Source: Candidatus Eiseniibacteriota bacterium
GTDB taxonomy: Bacteria > Eisenbacteria > RBG-16-71-46 > CAIMUX01
Reading direction: 5' to 3'
NCBI GenBank assembly: GCA_016712505.1
Contig: JADJQY010000009.1
Location: 248,001 to 312,000 of the forward strand
DNA: 64,000 nt
Shown here: piece after piece, positions 1 through 9,154 of the stretch
Layout: each line of letters begins with the position of its first letter
Position numbering within the stretch: the first letter of the stretch is position 1
Position numbers and translations under genes: made by a program
The notes under the pieces: model-generated
Seen by the model: only the letters and a program-made list of their open reading frames with translations
Databases searched by the model: none
What the model was told of the DNA's origin: nothing

Positions 1-399
1 AACGCGGGCATCCGATCACGCTACATCCCGGCGGCCGTTCGCCGGGCGGTCTGGCAGCGCGATCGAGGGCGTTGCGCCTTCCGGTCACCCGATGGGCACC
101 AGTGCGATGCCCGAGGGTTCCTGCAGTTCCATCACCTCGTTCCGTTCGCCCAGGGAGGCGCGCACACCGTGGAGAACCTCGCACTGCGCTGCGGACCCCA
201 CAATCGCTACGAGGCGAAAACGGACCTGGGCGGGATCGCCGTCCGGGTCGCGCGGGGCGACCGTGGGTGCATCCCGCACGGCGATCCGACCGGCGAAAGC
301 GATCGCCGAGTGGTGCTCGGCGTCCATACGATTGCGCTCTCCGCTCAACTCCCCGGGGGAGTTGGAGCCCAGGGAAGTCCGGGGAAAGGACGAACGTGA
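1..399 (+). CDS. HNH endonuclease, C-terminal part (5' end outside window)
   Basis: The frame is open from base 1 to the stop at 397-399. It encodes the C-terminal catalytic part of an HNH nuclease: SRYIPAAVRRAVWQRD, then a zinc-type Cys (GRCAF), the paired His of FLQFHHLVPFAQGG, the Asn of HTVENLALRC and the final His of GPHNRYEA. These are the H-N-H residues of the beta-beta-alpha-metal fold. Two paralogues with the same core lie at 17571-19043 and 38821-40491. As in both of those, a palindromic CCCCGGGG element sits inside the last 20 codons, giving a non-conserved tail. The N-terminal half is not in the window, so completeness cannot be judged. Nuclease function is known for the family; the biological role of these multicopy genes is unknown. 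Confidence 0.85.
   Translation, partial: NAGIRSRYIPAAVRRAVWQRDRGRCAFRSPDGHQCDARGFLQFHHLVPFAQGGAHTVENLALRCGPHNRYEAKTDLGGIAVRVARGDRGCIPHGDPTGESDRRVVLGVHTIALSAQLPGGVGAQGSPGKGRT
347..363 (+). repeat. Dispersed palindromic element, copy A
   Basis: AACTCCCCGGGGGAGTT is a perfect 8+8 palindrome around one G, inside the 3' coding end of the partial HNH gene. It is followed by GCCCAGGGAAGTC, which resembles the downstream block of the copies at 7237 and 18915. Confidence 0.65.
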
Positions 400-525
400 G
401 TCGCGGGTGAGGCCAGGAGCCTACGTGCTGGATCCTCCTGGTCGCGCCAACCCACTGTCTCCAGCCCCGGCACTCCACCCCGGCCATCGCGCCACGTGGC
501 CCCTCGCCGCCTGCGCGCGCGCTTC

Positions 526-1793
526 TTACCCGCGGTCGGCCTCCTCCGCCCCGAACGGGGGCTGGAAGATCATCGTGACCTGCGATCCGTAGATCGGGTA
601 GTCGATCGCGCAGCGGTAGCCGCGAAAGGCAGATGGTTCCCAGCCGAGCTGGCTGCAGGCGAGGCGCAGGATCTCGGCGTAGCGGGGAACTCCGGTCGCG
701 CGGAAGCGGTCGAGGCCGGCGCCGAGCGGGCGGATCGACTCCTCGAGATGGAGACGGTCGAGGTCGCGGCCGGGATCGTTCACGGATGCGACCCCTTCGA
801 GCACCGTGTCGTAGATGGCGAGGGTAGGGTCGCCTCCCGGGTAGACATCACGATGCACCAGCACATCGAAGATCAGCCGGACGGCCGGTGTGGTCACCTC
901 GGCAAAGAAGTACGAGCGACGGCCGGAGCGGGGGGGCACGGTGGCGTCCAGCTCGTCGAGGTTGGCCTCGGCGAAGACCAGATCGCTGACCGCGTTGGGG
1001 CCGAAGCCGTGGTCGGCCAGAGTGTAGCGCACCACCTCACCCGACTCGTGCACCTCGAGCTCCGGTGGAGGGACGGAACAGAACGCGTCGAGTCGGAGCC
1101 CGCGAAAGTCATGGACCGCCTTCCCCTCGAGGGTGCGCGGGGCACGGGGAGCGCCGGGGCCGGCGATGCGCCGCGAGGTGAGGCGCACGCGGCTGCCGGG
1201 GCGGTGACGCCGCAGGCCGAGCATGCCGAAGAGCCAGGCGACGTCGAGGCGTCCGGTGCGTGCCGCCGGGTGCAGGAGCACCGTGGCGACCGAGGTCTCG
1301 ACCGAAGCGCCGATCAGCTCGCTCATGGCGCGGAACGCGGCCTGCTTGCGCCGGAGTTCGAACTCGCGACGGGAATCAGGGAGCCAGGCGCTCATCATCG
1401 CCTCGAGCGCACTGCGATCACCGGCTTCGACGCGAATCAGGCGATCAAATGCGTCGATGGCGGCAATCGCACGGGCCGCGTGTTCGGGGAGACGCGGCCC
1501 GCGCGACGGGCGGACTGGACGACGCGACGGAGCGGGGCCGGGCCGGGCGCGAGATGGATGACCGCCAGCGGCTCACTCGCCCGCAGCATCTTCATCACCC
1601 GCGTGGCCAGCACCTTGTCGAGCGAGAGCTCGGCGGCCAACTCTCCGGGCGCGCGCGGCGGCCGGGGAAGCGCGTCGAGGAGCTGCTGCAGCGCCTCGCG
1701 GAGCTCAACCCCGACGTCGCCGATCCTCCCCTCGAGGAGACGCGCCCGATGTTCATTGGAACCGTACTCGAGCGATCGTTCCGCGCTCTTCAT
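526..1793 (-). CDS. Conserved protein of unknown function, one apparent frameshift
   Basis: The ATG at 1793 opens a frame that reads well (ELAAELSLDKVLATRVMKML, helix-turn-helix-like, then HLAPGPAPLRRVVQ) to about 1500. The same protein appears to continue in the next frame (RLPEHAARAIAAIDAFDRLI, then residues from 1398 down to the stop at 526). A single missing base near 1490-1505 would fuse them into about 420 residues. The C-terminal part is rich in F, Y and W and has no motif I can name. The N-terminal segment looks like a winged-helix reader of a two-layer regulator, but that is inference. It lies directly downstream of the secreted protein at 1820-2539 on the same strand. Whether the break is a mutation or a sequencing indel cannot be decided here. 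Confidence 0.6.
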
Positions 1794-1819
1794 CGAGGCT
1801 GATTCCTGCGCGCTCGGCT

Positions 1820-2539
1820 CTACGGCCGGTACAGCCGCTTCACCGCGCCCCAGCTTCCGCGCTCGGTCGCGACCGGCTGATCGACGTACTCGACCGAGAG
1901 ATTGTCCACGCCCACGTTCCATTGCTGGAAGATGGCAAAGTTGCACGGCTCGAGCCAGTGAATCTCCACCCGATCGACGCTGCTCACCACGTCGTTCCAG
2001 GTGACTCCGGGACGAAACGCGGCGCAGTCACCGACCCACCCGCCGCTCCAGCCGGCCGGGACCGGATCGCTCGACAGACTGGGCACATCGACCTCGTAGT
2101 GCTGCCACCCCGCGCCGACCAGCGGCACGTTGGGTCCGATGAAGTAGGCGAAATCGTCGTCATCGACGTCGTTCGGCGTGCCATGGGTGTTGCGCAGCAG
2201 CAGGACGACGTTGAAGCCGGAACCGTCGCCGAAGTCCATGTGATGGTTGATCAGGTCGAACGAGATCCGGCTCACTCCCGAGAGGGTGTAGTCCCCCTTG
2301 AACGGGTTGTCGTTCGCCCAGGAACTCTGCACAGCGGGATCGAAGGTGTCGTACTGCGGCTGGTGCAACCACCACCCCGGATTCCCGCCGCTCGACTCGA
2401 GCAGGTCGCCTCCAGGGATGAAGGTCCATCCGGCCTGGTTGGCGCCGCCTTCGAAGTCGTCGACGAAGGTGACGGCATGCGCGGAGGTGGCGAGGTAGGC
2501 GGCGAGAGAAACGGTGATCCATGCGAGCTGCGATTTCAT
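1820..2539 (-). CDS. Secreted protein with SWGAVK C-terminal tail
   Basis: The start at 2539 is chosen because GGAGG lies 6 nt upstream and a classical signal peptide follows at once (MKSQLAWITVSLAAYLATSAHA). The mature part (about 215 residues) begins VTFVDDFEGGANQAGW and is rich in W, D and G. It resembles the jelly-roll/laminin-G-like extracellular modules found after DDFE-type starts, though no catalytic motif is visible. The last residues (GSWGAVKRLYRP) resemble the end of the beta-helix protein at 19320-20680 (SWGAIKARWGVAR). This suggests a shared C-terminal processing or sorting tail. Function is unknown; export is well supported. Confidence 0.75.
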   Translation of the reverse strand: MKSQLAWITVSLAAYLATSAHAVTFVDDFEGGANQAGWTFIPGGDLLESSGGNPGWWLHQPQYDTFDPAVQSSWANDNPFKGDYTLSGVSRISFDLINHHMDFGDGSGFNVVLLLRNTHGTPNDVDDDDFAYFIGPNVPLVGAGWQHYEVDVPSLSSDPVPAGWSGGWVGDCAAFRPGVTWNDVVSSVDRVEIHWLEPCNFAIFQQWNVGVDNLSVEYVDQPVATERGSWGAVKRLYRP

Positions 2540-2669
2540 CGGTGCCTCCGGATTGCTGAGTCCGCTTCCGCGGCTGGTCCTGCGACTTGCGACCAGCATC
2601 AGATCGCTCCTGACACGAGTCAAGATAGTTTCCTGGAAATTTCCGGCGTTCTTAGTATTCACTCCGACC

Positions 2670-2702
2670 TGCTATATAATATATTGTTTAATATATAGTT
2701 AG
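2670..2702 (-). promoter_or_regulatory. AT-rich promoter-like island
   Basis: A run of about 33 bases that is nearly all A/T (TATATAATATATTGTTTAAT and neighbours) stands out in GC-rich DNA. It lies between the propeller gene and the minus-strand gene starting at 2539. It contains several TATAAT-like hexamers on the minus strand, but no single -35/-10 pair can be fixed. Confidence 0.4.
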
Positions 2703-2790
2703 CCGGTCCCCATGCGCACTTCATTGGTGCGATCGTCGGTATCAAAGCGGGGCCGAAAGGCTCGGCGAGCGGGCAGGGGGACGAGGCCCC

Positions 2791-5247
2791 CTACCGGAGA
2801 ATCGTCACGCGCTTGGTGCCGTACAGTCCGTCCGTGCCCCGAGCCTGGAGCAGATAGACTCCGCCGGGCAGAGGCGCACCGGTGACCAGGTCCTCGATCA
2901 CGATTTCGCCCGCGCCGCTCGCGGTGGATTGAGTGATCCGACCGAGCTCGCGCCCGGAAATGTCGTGGAGCGAGAAGGTGATCGGTCCCGACGCCGCTGC
3001 CTCGAGGTGGAATCGGATTGGACGCTGCTGGGGAACGGGATTGGGGTAGAGGGAGAATTCTCCGTCGCCGCCCTCGCCCGGAGTGGGACCAGATTCCACA
3101 CCGTCCACCCCGACCGGCGCGCTGAACTCCGCGACCGCGCACGCCTCCGATATGGCGCTGATCCATAGGCGTCCCTGGCCATCGAACTCGACATCGCCGA
3201 GCTGGTAGTGGGGGATCGGGTGCGTTCCGTAGCGGTAGACGTGCCAGTTCGCGGGAAGGCTTGGGCTCCCCGAGATCACGCAGACTCCATTTGGGTACGG
3301 CGGCTGGCCCGAGAGATCGTCACACGCGAGCGCAACCAGTCCGTCCTCACGCACATCGATTCCCTCGATGCGGCGGGCGGGGAGGGGGGAGTTCGCGACC
3401 TTCCAGACCTGCGCCAGGCCATTCTGGGAGCGAACCAGACCGTCGTTCGTACCGATCCAGAACACGTCGTCCGGTCCGATCGCCATGCAGGTCGGGCCGA
3501 GATCGTTGAGGTCGATGCCGAGGTTTACGTTGCTCCACGCGGTGCCGTCCCAGCGGCGCGCCAGGGTCTCCCCTTCGATCGGCAGGCCGCCGATGGAGTA
3601 GACGTTTCCGGCCGAATCGCGGTGCAGACCGAAGTGGGCGTTGTACTGGTCGATGTCCCAGTTCGTGCCGTTGAATCGGTAGATCCAGGCATCCTCGCTC
3701 GCGCCGAAGACGGTGCCGTTCATGTCCTCGGTGAAGTGGCGGAAGATGGTCACCCCCATCGGTGGGTTGTTCTGCCAATTCCAGAAGCCGGAGAATTGAC
3801 CGGTGCCCGGAACCCACCGCCCGATTCCGTTGCCGCCCATCCAACCGACACCCGCCTGGTCGAGATAGAAGCTCCCCATCGGCTCGTTCCCGGCCCAGGG
3901 ATACGGTTCACTCCCCTTGTTGTGATTTCCCCAGTTCCGCCACCGCGTGCCGTCGAAGCGGGAGATTCCTCCTTCACCGGTGGCGATCCAGAGCGCGCCG
4001 CTCCGATCGAGATCGATCTTACTCACGAAGTAGTCGGGCATGCCGGTGTTGAAGCGGTTGAGCCAGGCCAGTCGAGTTCCATCGGCCGTGATGTGCTTCA
4101 GGTAGCCGGTGTCGAGGTTCACCCCGCTGTGCCAGAGCCAGAAGTCGCCGCCGGGGCGAGGCAGGACGTTGTTTACCCAGACACCGTTGTTGAAGTAGCG
4201 AAGACTCCAGGTCGAGCCGCCAGAGGCGCTCTGCTGGATCACCTGCCCGATCACGTTGGAGGCCCAGACCCGGCCGCTGGAGTCGAGCGCGATCCCCATC
4301 ACCTCGTTGTTGGTGAACGGAGTGTTGCTCGCACCGAAAAACTCGAGGGTATCGTTCCGATAGCGGATGATCGGGGCGCCCACCAGCCAGAGGTCACCCT
4401 GGGGATCGACGAACTTCGGTTTCAGGTTGGCGACCTCCTGCCCGAATCCATCGACCGTCGGGTGAAGGCTCCAGGCCGAGCCGTCCCACTCCGCCAGGCC
4501 GGAGTGCAAGAACGCCGCGACCCACACATGCCCGGTCGCCGGGTCGATCGCGGGACCGCGCAGCGGCGTGATCGAGGGCCACGGGAGACCTGCGCCCCCA
4601 CGCCAGGTCGTCCAGGTGGTGCCGTCGAATCGGTGCAATGCACCGTCGGTGAAGTTCAACCGCGTGTTGTTGACCCAGACCGCGCCGCTCGGGTCAACCG
4701 CCACCGACTCGATCTCGTTGTGCTGGAACGGAGCGTTCCCGGTCGTGTAGAGGGTCCAGGCGCCGCCGACGAGATGGGCCAATCCGTCGTTCGTGGCCGC
4801 CCACACCGATCCATCGGGGGAGAAGGCGATCTGATTCACCAGCGCGGAGGGGAAATCGATCGTCAGGCTGTTGGGCACATTGCTGTGCACTTCCCACGAA
4901 TTGGTTCCTGGGTCGTAGACCCCGATACCTCCATCCGACCAGAAAGGGTGGCGCGCGCCGACCCAGATCCTCCCGTCCGGCCCCAGGGCCGCAGTGCGAA
5001 CTTCTTCGCCGGGCAGACCGGTGGTGCCGGGCGAGACGGTGTCCCACTGCGGGGTGTCGTACTGCGCACCGGCGGGGAAGACGCTGGTCGCCAGTGCGGT
5101 GCAGGTCGCGAAGATGAGACAGGTGGCCCGCGCGGGACGGGAGTGAGGGCGGCCGGTCGCGGCGTCGATCTGCGGTCGCCGGTTGGCGCCGTGGTCTCCG
5201 AATTTGCCTCTGTCCTTAGCAATCGAGCGAAAGTGAGCGTGGGTCAT
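2791..5247 (-). CDS. Secreted beta-propeller protein with FlgD/T9SS-type C-terminal domain
   Basis: 818 residues. After a basic N-terminus a signal peptide is visible (CLIFATCTALATSVFPAGA, about residues 43-61). The body carries repeated blades of the two-component-regulator-propeller type, for example GRIWVGARHPF, GSVWAATNDGLAHL and GALWIATGEGGISRF (pattern G-x-[LIV]-W-[IV]-[AG]). The last ~90 residues (FSLYPNPVPQQRPIRFHLEA, then SLHDISGRELGRI, ending KRVTILR) form the FlgD-like immunoglobulin fold used as a C-terminal secretion/anchoring module in T9SS-bearing and related phyla. There is no histidine kinase domain, so this is a free secreted propeller rather than a hybrid sensor. It is probably cell-surface or extracellular; ligand unknown. 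Confidence 0.85.
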   Translation of the reverse strand: MTHAHFRSIAKDRGKFGDHGANRRPQIDAATGRPHSRPARATCLIFATCTALATSVFPAGAQYDTPQWDTVSPGTTGLPGEEVRTAALGPDGRIWVGARHPFWSDGGIGVYDPGTNSWEVHSNVPNSLTIDFPSALVNQIAFSPDGSVWAATNDGLAHLVGGAWTLYTTGNAPFQHNEIESVAVDPSGAVWVNNTRLNFTDGALHRFDGTTWTTWRGGAGLPWPSITPLRGPAIDPATGHVWVAAFLHSGLAEWDGSAWSLHPTVDGFGQEVANLKPKFVDPQGDLWLVGAPIIRYRNDTLEFFGASNTPFTNNEVMGIALDSSGRVWASNVIGQVIQQSASGGSTWSLRYFNNGVWVNNVLPRPGGDFWLWHSGVNLDTGYLKHITADGTRLAWLNRFNTGMPDYFVSKIDLDRSGALWIATGEGGISRFDGTRWRNWGNHNKGSEPYPWAGNEPMGSFYLDQAGVGWMGGNGIGRWVPGTGQFSGFWNWQNNPPMGVTIFRHFTEDMNGTVFGASEDAWIYRFNGTNWDIDQYNAHFGLHRDSAGNVYSIGGLPIEGETLARRWDGTAWSNVNLGIDLNDLGPTCMAIGPDDVFWIGTNDGLVRSQNGLAQVWKVANSPLPARRIEGIDVREDGLVALACDDLSGQPPYPNGVCVISGSPSLPANWHVYRYGTHPIPHYQLGDVEFDGQGRLWISAISEACAVAEFSAPVGVDGVESGPTPGEGGDGEFSLYPNPVPQQRPIRFHLEAAASGPITFSLHDISGRELGRITQSTASGAGEIVIEDLVTGAPLPGGVYLLQARGTDGLYGTKRVTILR

Positions 5248-5444
5248 CTCAGCCTCCCCCAGGAACCGAGCGCACCACCCGGGCCATGCGAAGGTCGGAG
5301 GGCGCGGACTCGAAGTGGATCAGTTCGCCGGAAACGGTCGGGGCGGATCGGGGGGAGATACAGCGCAGGTCGCACGAAACGCTTGGGGCTCGAAGCCAGG
5401 TCTGGCAATGCGTTCCAGGACAAACGACTAGGGGATGTCCCAAA

Positions 5445-5470
5445 CTCCCTCCCCAAAACGGGGGAGGGAG
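5445..5470 (-). terminator. Hairpin downstream of the aldehyde dehydrogenase gene
   Basis: CTCCCTCCCC, loop AAAAC, then GGGGGAGGGAG forms a 10-bp GC-rich stem just past the stop of the gene at 5537-7096. Read on the minus strand only three T residues follow, so it is a weak intrinsic terminator at best. The rest of 5248-5536 holds no convincing gene. Confidence 0.45.
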
Positions 5471-5536
5471 GCAGGAGCGGGGCTCGCGACCGGGCGGTGC
5501 CTATCCTCCCCGACGGCGGCCGCGTGCGGTCGACGC

Positions 5537-7096
5537 CTAGCGCATCTCCGCCAGCGACTCGACCATCTTCCGGCTGCCCTGGAGCGCCACCCGTCGGGTG
5601 TAGAACTCGAGTCCGCGAAGTCCGCCCAGTTCTTCGCCCCCGCCAGCGCGGCCCGGCCCGCCGTGGATCGACTGCGGAAGCACCAGTCCGGAGCCCATCG
5701 CCTGCTCGGCCATCTTGGAGCTGCCGAGGTAGAGGCGACCGGTCCAGGCCCCGCCTGCTTCGACGAAGCGCGAGACCCAGGCGTCGTCGTCGCTGTAGAC
5801 CGAGGTGACGAGTGTCCCCTGCCCAAGGGCGACGAGCGCCGCCGCGTCCGCGGCCGAATCATCGTGGGTCATGATGGTGGCGACCGGTCCGAACACCTCA
5901 TGATTGTGCACCGCGGTCGCGGCGCGCGCCTCCGGGGCATGGAGCAGCGTCGGGGCGAGGAAGAAGCCGGTGCCTGCGGGATTGCCGACGCCATCGATGC
6001 GATGGCCACTCCCGAGCACCAGCCGCGCCTGGGCTTGCAGCGTGGTGATGCCGGCCAGCCCGTCCTCGAGCTGGCGCGCGGAGGTCAGCGGTCCCATGGT
6101 GACGCTGGGGTCGGCAGGATTCCCGGTGACCACACGGCCGAGCCGGTCGGCTAGCTCGGACAGCACCGTGTCGAGCATCGAAGCGGGCACGAAGACACGC
6201 CGGACCGCGGTGCACTTCTGCCCGGTCTTCTGGGTGATCTCGCGCTCGACGTCTTTCAAGAAGAGGTTCCAGGTGTCGGAACCGACCGCGACATCAGGCC
6301 CAAGAACCGCGGCATTCAGGCTGTCCGCCTCGATGTTCACCCGAGTGCTGGAGGCGAGCAGGTTCTCGGTGCGGCGGAGCTTCAGCGCAGTTGCGGCCGA
6401 ACCGGTGAACGCGAGTGCGTCCTGTGGTCCGAGGTGCGAGAGGAGATCTCCCGCCTCGCCGCAGATGAACTGGAGCACCCCATCGGGGAGGATGTTTGCC
6501 TCGACCAGGATCTCGACGCACCGCGCCGTGACCATGGCCGTGGAACTGGCCGGCTTCGAGATCGCGGGCACGCCGGCGAGAAGCGAGCAGGCCGCCTTCT
6601 CGGCGAAGCCCCAGGCGGGGAAGTTGAACGCGTTGATCTGGATCGCGGCGCCGAGAAGGGGAACGCGCATGTGCCGCCCGTAGAAGCGCTCCGTCCTTCC
6701 GAGGGCCAGCCCTTCACCGTCGACCAGCACGCGGCGGTTCCCGAGTTCCTTCCCCAGATTCGCATAGAAGGCGAGGGTCGCCGTCGCCCCGTCGAGATCG
6801 AACTTCGCGTCCTTCCTGGTCGTCCCGGTCGTCTGGAGCGAAAGCTCGATCAGCGCGTCGCGATCGGCGTAGAGCGCCTTCGACATCGACTGGAGGAGGT
6901 CACCGCGCTGGGCGAAGGTCAGCTGCCGAAGCGTCGGTCCCCCCTTCGATCGAGCATGCTCGAGGGTCGCGCGAAAGTCGATCCCGACGCTCGACACCCG
7001 TGCCACCACCTGCTCGCTGCACGGATCGTGCAGCTCGGTGAACCCGGTCGTGGCCTCATGCCAGTGCCCGCAGACATGCGATCTCAGCGTCTTCAT
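5537..7096 (-). CDS. PaaZ/BoxD-type CoA-linked semialdehyde dehydrogenase
   Basis: 519 residues, a single aldehyde dehydrogenase domain. Recognisable elements are the NAD-binding NAFNFPAWGFAEKAA segment, the Rossmann motif FTGSAATALKLR, the NIEADSLNAAVLGPD stretch, and the catalytic Cys in GQKCTAVRRVF. These are closest to the N-terminal dehydrogenase half of PaaZ (phenylacetate pathway) and to stand-alone BoxD (benzoyl-CoA epoxidation pathway). Here the C-terminal MaoC-like hydratase domain of full PaaZ is absent. The likely reaction is NAD(P)-dependent oxidation of a CoA-thioester semialdehyde to the acid in the cytoplasm. No paa or box partners are in the window, so the exact substrate is open. 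The start at 7096 has an AAAGGAA ribosome-binding site upstream. Confidence 0.8.
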   Translation of the reverse strand: MKTLRSHVCGHWHEATTGFTELHDPCSEQVVARVSSVGIDFRATLEHARSKGGPTLRQLTFAQRGDLLQSMSKALYADRDALIELSLQTTGTTRKDAKFDLDGATATLAFYANLGKELGNRRVLVDGEGLALGRTERFYGRHMRVPLLGAAIQINAFNFPAWGFAEKAACSLLAGVPAISKPASSTAMVTARCVEILVEANILPDGVLQFICGEAGDLLSHLGPQDALAFTGSAATALKLRRTENLLASSTRVNIEADSLNAAVLGPDVAVGSDTWNLFLKDVEREITQKTGQKCTAVRRVFVPASMLDTVLSELADRLGRVVTGNPADPSVTMGPLTSARQLEDGLAGITTLQAQARLVLGSGHRIDGVGNPAGTGFFLAPTLLHAPEARAATAVHNHEVFGPVATIMTHDDSAADAAALVALGQGTLVTSVYSDDDAWVSRFVEAGGAWTGRLYLGSSKMAEQAMGSGLVLPQSIHGGPGRAGGGEELGGLRGLEFYTRRVALQGSRKMVESLAEMR

Positions 7097-7216
7097 CGAT
7101 GGCTTCCTTTCGCGGATCCGGATCCGGGCGCGCTCGCGACGCGCCGTGGGCAGAGGGGGAATACTAGCGGAGGCCGGAGAGGAATCCGAGGGGGTGTTGC
7201 ACCGGGAGTGGTGGGC

Positions 7217-7231
7217 GGCGGGCGTCCCGCC
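7217..7231. other. Short GC hairpin upstream of the intron
   Basis: GGCGGG-CGT-CCCGCC is a perfect 6-bp stem with a 3-nt loop, 26 nt before the proposed intron 5' end. Bacterial class C group II introns are known to insert just past terminator-like hairpins, so this may be part of the insertion site. Confidence 0.4.
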
Positions 7232-7236
7232 TCGGT

Positions 7237-7260
7237 GAACTTCCCCCGGGGGCAGTGTGC
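7237..7260 (+). repeat. Dispersed palindromic element, copy B (at intron 5' end)
   Basis: GAACTTCCCCCGGGGGCAGT followed by GTGC. It abuts or overlaps the proposed intron start (GTGCG at 7257). Beyond it, hairpins CAGGC-AAA-GCCTG and TGAGCC-TCTGC-GGCTCA match the copy at 18915-18988 with compensatory changes. Confidence 0.65.
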
Positions 7261-7772
7261 GCCAGGCAAAGCCTGGGAAGGGAGGATGGTGAGCCTCTGC
7301 GGCTCACTTGAAACTCATCGATAGCGACCCGGTGGGTCCGAGTCCCACCCGGCAAAGCTGGCCAGCAGCCGGAACCGAGTGTTGCGTGGTCCCGAGGCAA
7401 CTCGGACTGCGAAGCGTACACAGGGAACGAGCAGGCCGTGTGATCGAGCCTCGAAATCGGGCACTTGCGGGAGCCGGCGCTCTACTGTCAAGCGACGGCA
7501 GCAGGTGGACGGTGATTGGCCTTCCGCCCACCTCCCGCCGGGGTCAAAGAGCAGGGCGTGCTCGTGCAAGGGTCGTCCAGGAACCTGGGAGATCCCGCCT
7601 CCTCCTCGCCTCGGGTGAGGCGCCAACGCCGAGGAAACGAAGGCTCTGGTGTGCGGAGTCGGGAAGTCAGAGTGCCTGCGTAGTACCGGAGAAAGCGGGG
7701 AACCGGACCCTTCCGGGACCCGCTGGAGGGAAGGCGGGCGCCGGATCATGGAACCGATGGAAGGAAAGACGC

Positions 7773-9116
7773 ATGGGAACTCTGAGTCCCCGCAACGTCT
7801 CAACGACACTCCAACGGATAGCGGACATGGCCCGGGAATCTCCGGACCGAGTCTTCACCAGCATCCACCATGCGGTGGATCTCGAGCTTCTGCGGGAAGC
7901 GTACCGGCGCACGCGAAAGGACGGGGCAGTAGGGGTAGACGGGCAAGGGTCGGAAACGTTTGCGGCGAACTTGGAGCAGAACCTCCGGTCCCTCCGCGAT
8001 CGGCTCAAGCTCGGCACCTACCATGCACCGCCGGTGCGCCGAGTGCACATCCCAAAGGGAGACGGGGCGAAGACGCGCCCGATCGGCATCCCGACCTTCG
8101 AGGACAAGGTACTTCAAAGGGCGGTGACCATGGTGTTGGAAGCGATCTACGAGCAGGACTTCAAGGACTGCTCCTATGGCTTCCGCCCCGAACGGTCAGC
8201 TCATCAGGCACTGGAAGAGATCTTTCAACGCATGATGAAGATGCACGGCGGGTGGGTGATCGAACTCGACATCGAGAAGTTCTTCGACCGACTCGACCAC
8301 CGGAAGCTGCGGGAATTTCTGGACCAAAGGGTGCGTGACGGTGTGCTACGCCGCGCTCTCGACAAGTGGTTGAAAGCGGGGGTTCTGGAAGAGGAACGGC
8401 TGAGTCGCCCTCGGGAAGGAACCCCACAGGGAGGCGTGATCTCTCCGCTTCTCGCCAACGTCTACCTTCATGAAGTGCTCGACCGATGGTTCCTGGAGCA
8501 GATCGTGCCCAGGCTGCGAGGCAACTCCTTCCTGGTTCGGTACGCCGATGATGCCATCCTGGTCTTCTCCTCGGAGGCGGACGCTCGCCGGGTGCTCGCG
8601 GTTCTAGCCCAGCGGTTCAATCGCTTCGGCCTGACCCTGCATCCGGAGAAGACCCGACTGGTTCGGTTCCTCTGTCCACCCTACTTGCGAAAGGAACGAC
8701 TCCTGCCTCGCGATGGTGGACCGGAGAGCTTCGACTTCCTCGGCTTCACCCACTACTGGGCGAAGTCGCAGCGAGGCCGGTGGTTGGTGAAGAAGAAGAC
8801 CGCGAGTGAGCGTCTTCGGCAGGCCCTCAAGCGGGTCTCTGCCTGGTGCCGACGCGACCGACACCAGAAAGTCGCCTGGCAACACGGTCGACTGGTTCGA
8901 AAGATCCTCGGTCACTTTGCCTACTATGGCGTCACCGGGAACGATCCGCAGCTCTCGCGCTTTCGTGACCGGGTGACCCGCATCTGGCAACAGTGGCTGA
9001 GTCGCCGATCCCAATCGACCCCCATGCCGTGGGACCGCTTTCACCGCCTGCTCGATCGGTACCCTCTACCGATGCCGCGGATCGTACACAGGGTGGGTCA
9101 CGCAGCCAACCCATGA
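7773..9116 (+). CDS. ltrA: Group II intron reverse transcriptase/maturase
   Basis: 447 residues from the ATG at 7773. Reverse transcriptase blocks are present in order: RVHIPKGDGAKTRPIGIPTF (RT2), CSYGFRPERSAHQAL (RT2a/3), WVIELDIEKFFDRLDH (RT3, first catalytic Asp), GTPQGGVISPLLANVYLH (RT4), FLVRYADDAILVF (RT5, catalytic YADD near residue 257), and FDFLGFTHYW (RT7). They are followed by a basic thumb/maturase X region (KILGHFAYYGVTGN). No C-terminal HNH endonuclease domain is present, as in endonuclease-minus intron proteins that prime on the replication fork. The protein splices its host intron RNA and copies it into DNA. The frame is intact. Confidence 0.95.
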   Translation: MGTLSPRNVSTTLQRIADMARESPDRVFTSIHHAVDLELLREAYRRTRKDGAVGVDGQGSETFAANLEQNLRSLRDRLKLGTYHAPPVRRVHIPKGDGAKTRPIGIPTFEDKVLQRAVTMVLEAIYEQDFKDCSYGFRPERSAHQALEEIFQRMMKMHGGWVIELDIEKFFDRLDHRKLREFLDQRVRDGVLRRALDKWLKAGVLEEERLSRPREGTPQGGVISPLLANVYLHEVLDRWFLEQIVPRLRGNSFLVRYADDAILVFSSEADARRVLAVLAQRFNRFGLTLHPEKTRLVRFLCPPYLRKERLLPRDGGPESFDFLGFTHYWAKSQRGRWLVKKKTASERLRQALKRVSAWCRRDRHQKVAWQHGRLVRKILGHFAYYGVTGNDPQLSRFRDRVTRIWQQWLSRRSQSTPMPWDRFHRLLDRYPLPMPRIVHRVGHAANP

Positions 9117-9121
9117 CCGAG

Positions 9122-9154
9122 GAGCCGGATGCGCGAATCGCGCACGTCCGGATC
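9122..9154 (+). ncRNA. Group II intron domain V
   Basis: GAGCCGGATGCGCGAATCGC continues as GCACGTCCGGATC. This folds into the classic domain V hairpin with the catalytic AGC triad at its base, a GCGA-type tetraloop region and an internal bulge. It begins 5 nt after the reverse transcriptase stop codon. Confidence 0.85.

Noticed and set aside
3208..5808. Very long plus-strand open frame (866 codons)
   Set aside because: It is antisense to the propeller gene and the region after it. Composition is Arg/Gly/Asp-rich without domains, and the minus frame has a signal peptide, blades and a C-terminal module.
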